Below are positions 59,561 to 64,000 of a stretch of 64,000 bases of DNA, piece by piece. Source of the DNA: Capsicum annuum (lineage: Eukaryota; Streptophyta; Magnoliopsida; Solanales; Solanaceae). The DNA is taken from the NCBI RefSeq assembly GCF_002878395.1, contig NC_061122.1, positions 75,535,294 to 75,599,293 of the forward strand, in the 5' to 3' direction. The translations under genes and the position numbers were made by a program. The first letter of the stretch is position 1; every line of letters begins with the position of its first letter. The notes under the pieces were generated by a model. It did not search any database. It worked only from the letters and a program-made list of their open reading frames with translations, and had not been told where the DNA came from.

Positions 59561-61540
59561 TGACCAGGGACTACCACTATTATCGAACCTAACCTTTAAA
59601 TGCATACCCTGAGTCAGATAAATTTCCATCACATAATAGGATAACATGTTGTTCTATTCTAGACTCTGAGATAGGTCCATAGCAGTGACCAACCCAATAA
59701 AGTCCAATAATCCAATACACAACCAATAACTATGCCATAACAAAAATAATTACAAAGTACGAGTCTATAACATAAAAGGATGGAACAATTATAAATACAG
59801 TCCAATGATATCAGCACCAATACCTATGCAAATACTAATGCTTACTCTTACACCGAAACCACCCATTCCAACCTATAGTAGTTCCATAAAGCCTCTAACC
59901 AAAAGTTAAACAATATCTGATTGGGATATGCCCCCAACCATAGCCAAACCAATGTCTATGAAATAACTAGATTATGTAAAAACATCCATGAAATAAAATA
60001 GATCCTTTGACAATATTGAAGCTTACCACTTCAATGAAATCGAGGAATTCTTGAATCTAATCACTAAGCAGGAGGAGTAGAATGGCCGATTCTTACATCA
60101 TGAGGGGATACAGAGACCAAAAGGTAGACTAAAAGGTAAACGCTAGAAAGTACATTGGATAAGGATAAAATAATGCCTTTAAAACTAATTAAACTAACTA
60201 TATGCATCTACAACCATACATACTTATATATAACTATATTGGGAATGGGAATAGGGTTTAGCATGCCTTTAAAACCATTAACCTAAGTATGTGTAGCTTA
60301 ACTATCCTAGGACTACCCGTAGGCTATATGGGCCTAGTGTAACTTCCTAAATGGGCCCTGATGCGTATAGCCACACAAAATAGAGATACCATAGGAGTAT
60401 AGGTTTTTGAGTACCCTTCACTCTTCATGATACATTTATACAAGTGTACTTAAGGGTTTCTCATGTGCCCCATAAGTATTATATATGGTCTCTATGACCA
60501 ATCCTCATGTCGAACAACATGAGTTTTCACTATTCATTTATTGGACACATACCTTCACGTTTAACTATCATACCTCATTTTTATTGCCCAATTAAAACCA
60601 TTATCATATTAAAAATCCACCATTGCATTTATTATTAACAAAGGCTATAAGTAGTCGGATTGTTATAATACCTATAGCTTGCAAGCAATGTCCTTAGCAA
60701 ACCTTTTATAGTAGAAGGGATACCCATGTACCCATAGATTGCATTGTCAAGTTGACATGGGGAAATCCTATGTACACCTAAAGTGATCATTATTATGTTT
60801 GCTTGTGGGATTCCCTTATACCCCAAAAGGCTTTAAATTAGACCAAACATAACAACCATGAACTTACCATTTAACCATTCCAAATCATCTATACCATTTA
60901 GGGTTCCATTACCAAGTTATACCATGCATTAGTTTCAATGAATATCTAATAATTTAACCGAAAACATTCTCATAGGAATTTTATCAAACATGTTTGGGGC
61001 ATAGTATTTCCAAAAACAAAACTAAGTACCAATTAACCATTCCCATAAAACCAAATATTCAAACCACCATAATAATATAAAAACCATAAGTAAAAGACTT
61101 GGGAAAACCATAAACAACCATTTTAACCAAAAATCATAAATATAATTGACAACCCAAAACCATAAAATATTTATGCTATGAATTTTTGTTATAAAACATG
61201 CCTTTAGTTTGAAGTAACAATGGGGGAGGAGTAACATGCCTTAGATTGTGAAGAAGATGAGAAGAAATCACCCCTATGAGCCTCAACTGAGCACCTTGAA
61301 TAAAACCCTAGATTTTTCTCAACGCAAGAGCCTTGAGAAATTTTGAGAGAGTTTAGAGTGTGTAAGATTAGAATATTAGATTAAATAATATCCCAAGAGT
61401 GAGATTAGTCATGGGGCCTAAAGAGGTTAAGAGGGAAAATCTATCGATTATTTCAACTTAATCTACATAAAAATTATGACTCCACCTTACCACCCATACC
61501 CTGTCATAAAAGTGGTACCCACCAATTATACCTTAGGCAT
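59561..61540 (-). repeat. 5' LTR of the minus-strand element, left part
   Basis: On the plus strand it begins TGACCAGGGACTACC. It aligns with 45705-47645. It is interrupted at 61540, after CCTTAGGCAT, by a solo LTR. Confidence 0.85.
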
Positions 61541-63683
61541 TGTAATGTCCCAAGAACCCATCCCAAGATGTTACACGGTGCTTAATGTCACATGTGTCCT
61601 CAAGCTAACCCTCTAAGCCTGTCATCACTTTCAGAACTCACTATAACACAAATCATGCTAAGATAAAAAGGAATAAGCATGTCATGACCATGCTTAGATA
61701 CAAAATGATACAGTCTTATACAACTAAAATACTAAGATCCTGTACATACACACTAATCTGACAAAGACTCTACTACATAAGACTGAGGAGCCATTGGGAC
61801 AGATCCCCAACTGACTCGTACTGAACTAAAAATAAACGACCATCAATCAGCAAGACAAAATGAGAGATATAGGTCCTCGAATCATGAGGACTCACCAACT
61901 ACAGAGTTGTAAAAGAAGGTACTCAAAGATCACTGTCGCTGCTGAGACTGAGCACCTAAACCTATATCACGATGAAATATAGAATCCAAAGTAGTATGGG
62001 AGTCAGTACTTGGGAATGTACTGAGTATGCATGGGTGGATGCAACATTTAAATAATATCATAAATGTAAACAATAATCATGCATACTGACCATAATAATT
62101 CTCTTCTCTTGAATTATCTGAAACATTTTTCTCATAAATCATCAATAGTAATACATGCTTCATAAATCTCATAAATCATTTATATCAACTCAAACTCTCT
62201 AAATAATGACTTAGAGTGACTCAGTAACTCAAGTGACTTAAATCATTATGGACGTGGGAGTTTCTTATAACCGACATGACTACATCATTGTGGGTTCCCA
62301 ACTCGACTCAACTCAACACAAGTTTTCTCAATATCAAGTATATTTGTTTATCAAATCATTTCAAATATCAAAAACTTCATGGAAACATCATTAGAATCAT
62401 TTTTGCCTCTCAATTTCACATGTCAATATATATTCAATAGTCAAATTTCTCATGGAAAGGCATAACTCATGACACTTGTCTCAAATTATTCAAAAATCAT
62501 CAATTCGTAATAAAAATATTCAACTCAGTGAACTTGACTTAAATTTCTTAGAAATCATCAACACATAATGATAATATACGGCTCATGGAATAAATTCTCA
62601 ATTTAAGAAATATGATGGTGAAATAATCATAAGTATCAAACTTATTCAACTCAAATCTCATAAATCATTAATAGAGAAATTTGGGAGAAAACCGACTTGC
62701 ACTATCATGTAAATCAATAATAGAAAGTAAATCTTTAGGCACTAGAACGAAAGGAGTGTTCATGTTTAAACCCCATATACCTTGGATTTTGCTTTTCTTG
62801 GAGATATAGAAACTTATTTGGAACTTCTTTCTTATACTTTGAGACCAAAATTCTTGGTGCCTTTGACTTAGGGAACTTAATTCTTGAATAACTTTGAATC
62901 ACTATAGAGGATTCTTGAATTTATTTGGAAGAAGATTGGATTTTTGAGTTTTAGAGGAAACCCTAATCTCTAGATGTTTCTTGGAAGAGGACAGGAGAAA
63001 AAAGAAAAAATAATCTCCTCTTCTCTACTTAGATATATATATGTAGGGCCATAAAGAGCGTAAATGACCAAAATACCCTTATGAAAAAGTTGAATATTAT
63101 AGATCAGGGCCTGTGACGGTCGATCTAACGGTCCATCAGATAAGCTGACGGTCCACCAAGTCGTCTGTCACTCAAGTGCTAAATCTTAAATGTTTTGCCT
63201 CTGAGTGATGGTCAGAGTGACGGTCCCTCAAAGGGTGTAATGATCCACCAAGTCGTCCATCACTTGAGGGCCAGGAATGGGACATTCATGGCCTGACGGA
63301 CCCATTTGACGGTCGATCAACCTTTTGACAGTTCATCAACTTTTTAACGATCCACCAACCAGGTCGTCACATGATGGCCCAAAAAGAAAGTTACTACCTT
63401 GGTTTGACAAGACACTTGACGGGCCACCAGGGACCTGGCGGTCTACCAAGTCTACTGTCAAACCTGGGTGTTCTGATACCGTTTAGTAAAATGGCCATAA
63501 CTCCTTCGTCCGATGTAAAATTTTGATAAAATTGGTATCGATGGAAAGTTTATTCAATGCTCTACATGAAAAAAAGTGGAAATTAGAGAAATACAACATG
63601 GTTTAAACATCAATTACTTTGGAAGTCATACATATCCATTTCAAAAGACAGATTTAGGCTTATGGAATGATTGGTGTATTACA
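61541..63683 (-). repeat. Solo LTR nested in a gypsy LTR
   Basis: A 2143-bp TG..CA unit starts TGTAATGTCCC and ends GTGTATTACA. The flanks GGCAT (61536-61540) and TGCAT (63684-63688) match at four of five bases. The related LTR at 47645-47665 shows the corresponding uninterrupted site (CCCTAGGCCTCCTTTG). No internal region is present. The reverse-oriented phrase ATGAGGACTCACCAAC near 61894 shows it is on the minus strand. A block of GACGGTCCACCAAG-like words lies at about 63110-63460, with ATATATATATG at 63035-63045 near the minus-strand leader. Confidence 0.85.
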
Positions 63684-64000
63684 TGCATCCTTTGGATCCC
63701 CCAACACTGTCCAATATCTGACCACCACAACCCAATCGTACCCATATATATGATACGTACACTTAACTAATAACTTAGGCTGAATTAAAATGGGCTGACA
63801 CTGTCCAACATTGGAATTGGCCTATTCTACTCATGCCCTATCTCATGACTCATTATGAGCAACTCACACTCAAATACAAGTTAAGTTAATAATTTTCCAG
63901 ATTAAGCAAAACAAAACCCAAACATACAACCCATAACCAACCATATGACTCGCACTTACCTAAGTCGTACCCATTCCTAAAACTTAACCACCCAACTCCT
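63684..64000 (-). repeat. 5' LTR of the minus-strand element, right part
   Basis: It resumes the LTR at CATCCTTTGG and aligns with about 47652-47962 of the 3' copy. It is cut by the window end, with about 65 bases of LTR expected beyond. Confidence 0.8.

Larger units (their letters stand above)
45705..64000 (-). mobile_element. Minus-strand Ty3/gypsy element with nested insertions
   Basis: Reading right to left: 5' LTR (from beyond 64000 to 59561), PBS, gag, protease, RT, RNase H, integrase, purine tract and 3' LTR (48026-45705). A CACTA transposon (48808-55289) splits the integrase and a solo LTR (61541-63683) splits the 5' LTR. Without the insertions the element would be about 9.7 kb. From comparison with the 3' LTR, the 5' LTR should end about 65 bases past the window. 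All coding regions are broken. Confidence 0.85.

Overview
This window is about 64 kb of AT-rich plant nuclear heterochromatin. I find no intact host gene, tRNA or rRNA. Almost all of it is old, heavily mutated transposable elements nested in one another. The Ty3/gypsy coding style (Tekay-like and Athila/Tat-like clades), the LTR architecture and the gag/integrase wording look like a nightshade-family (Solanaceae) genome. That attribution is inference from recall, not from a search.

Layout, left to right. 1-6703: 3' part of an Athila-like element (post-pol leader, env-like remnant, 3' LTR), inserted just upstream of the RT domain of another gypsy element. 6704-9100: that element's decayed RT, RNase H and integrase. 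About 9100-10135 and 19684-20940: what look like two halves of one LTR, split by a nearly complete Tekay-like element (10136-19683; LTRs, PBS, gag, protease, RT, RNase H, integrase, PPT). 20944-21991: PBS and gag that use the split LTR, interrupted by a further gypsy element (21992 to about 27985) whose 5' LTR is fused by deletion to RT and whose integrase has lost an internal segment. About 27985-28920 plus 38387-39075: a minus-strand LTR split by a complete but pol-less Athila/Tat-like element (28921-38386; TSD CTCAT/CCCAT). 39076-41559: non-coding element sequence. 41560-42299: Athila LTR end, PBS and gag remnant. 42300-45704: a minus-strand LTR holding a probable Athila solo LTR.

45705 to beyond 64000: a minus-strand gypsy element (gag, PR, RT, RNase H, INT). 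Its 5' LTR is split by a solo LTR (61541-63683), and its integrase is split by a 6.5-kb CACTA DNA transposon (48808-55289).

The most interesting object is that CACTA transposon. Instead of a recognisable transposase it carries intron-containing fragments of two host genes: exons resembling the TFIIH subunit TFB1 (p62) on the plus strand, and exons resembling chloroplast SRP54 on the minus strand. This is a Pack-CACTA gene-capture event.

A second theme is a recurrent U3 layout. LTRs of several different families each carry a block of short, family-specific GC-rich words just upstream of a conserved spacer and TATA-like region. No coding region here is intact; every pol and gag copy has many stops and frameshifts.
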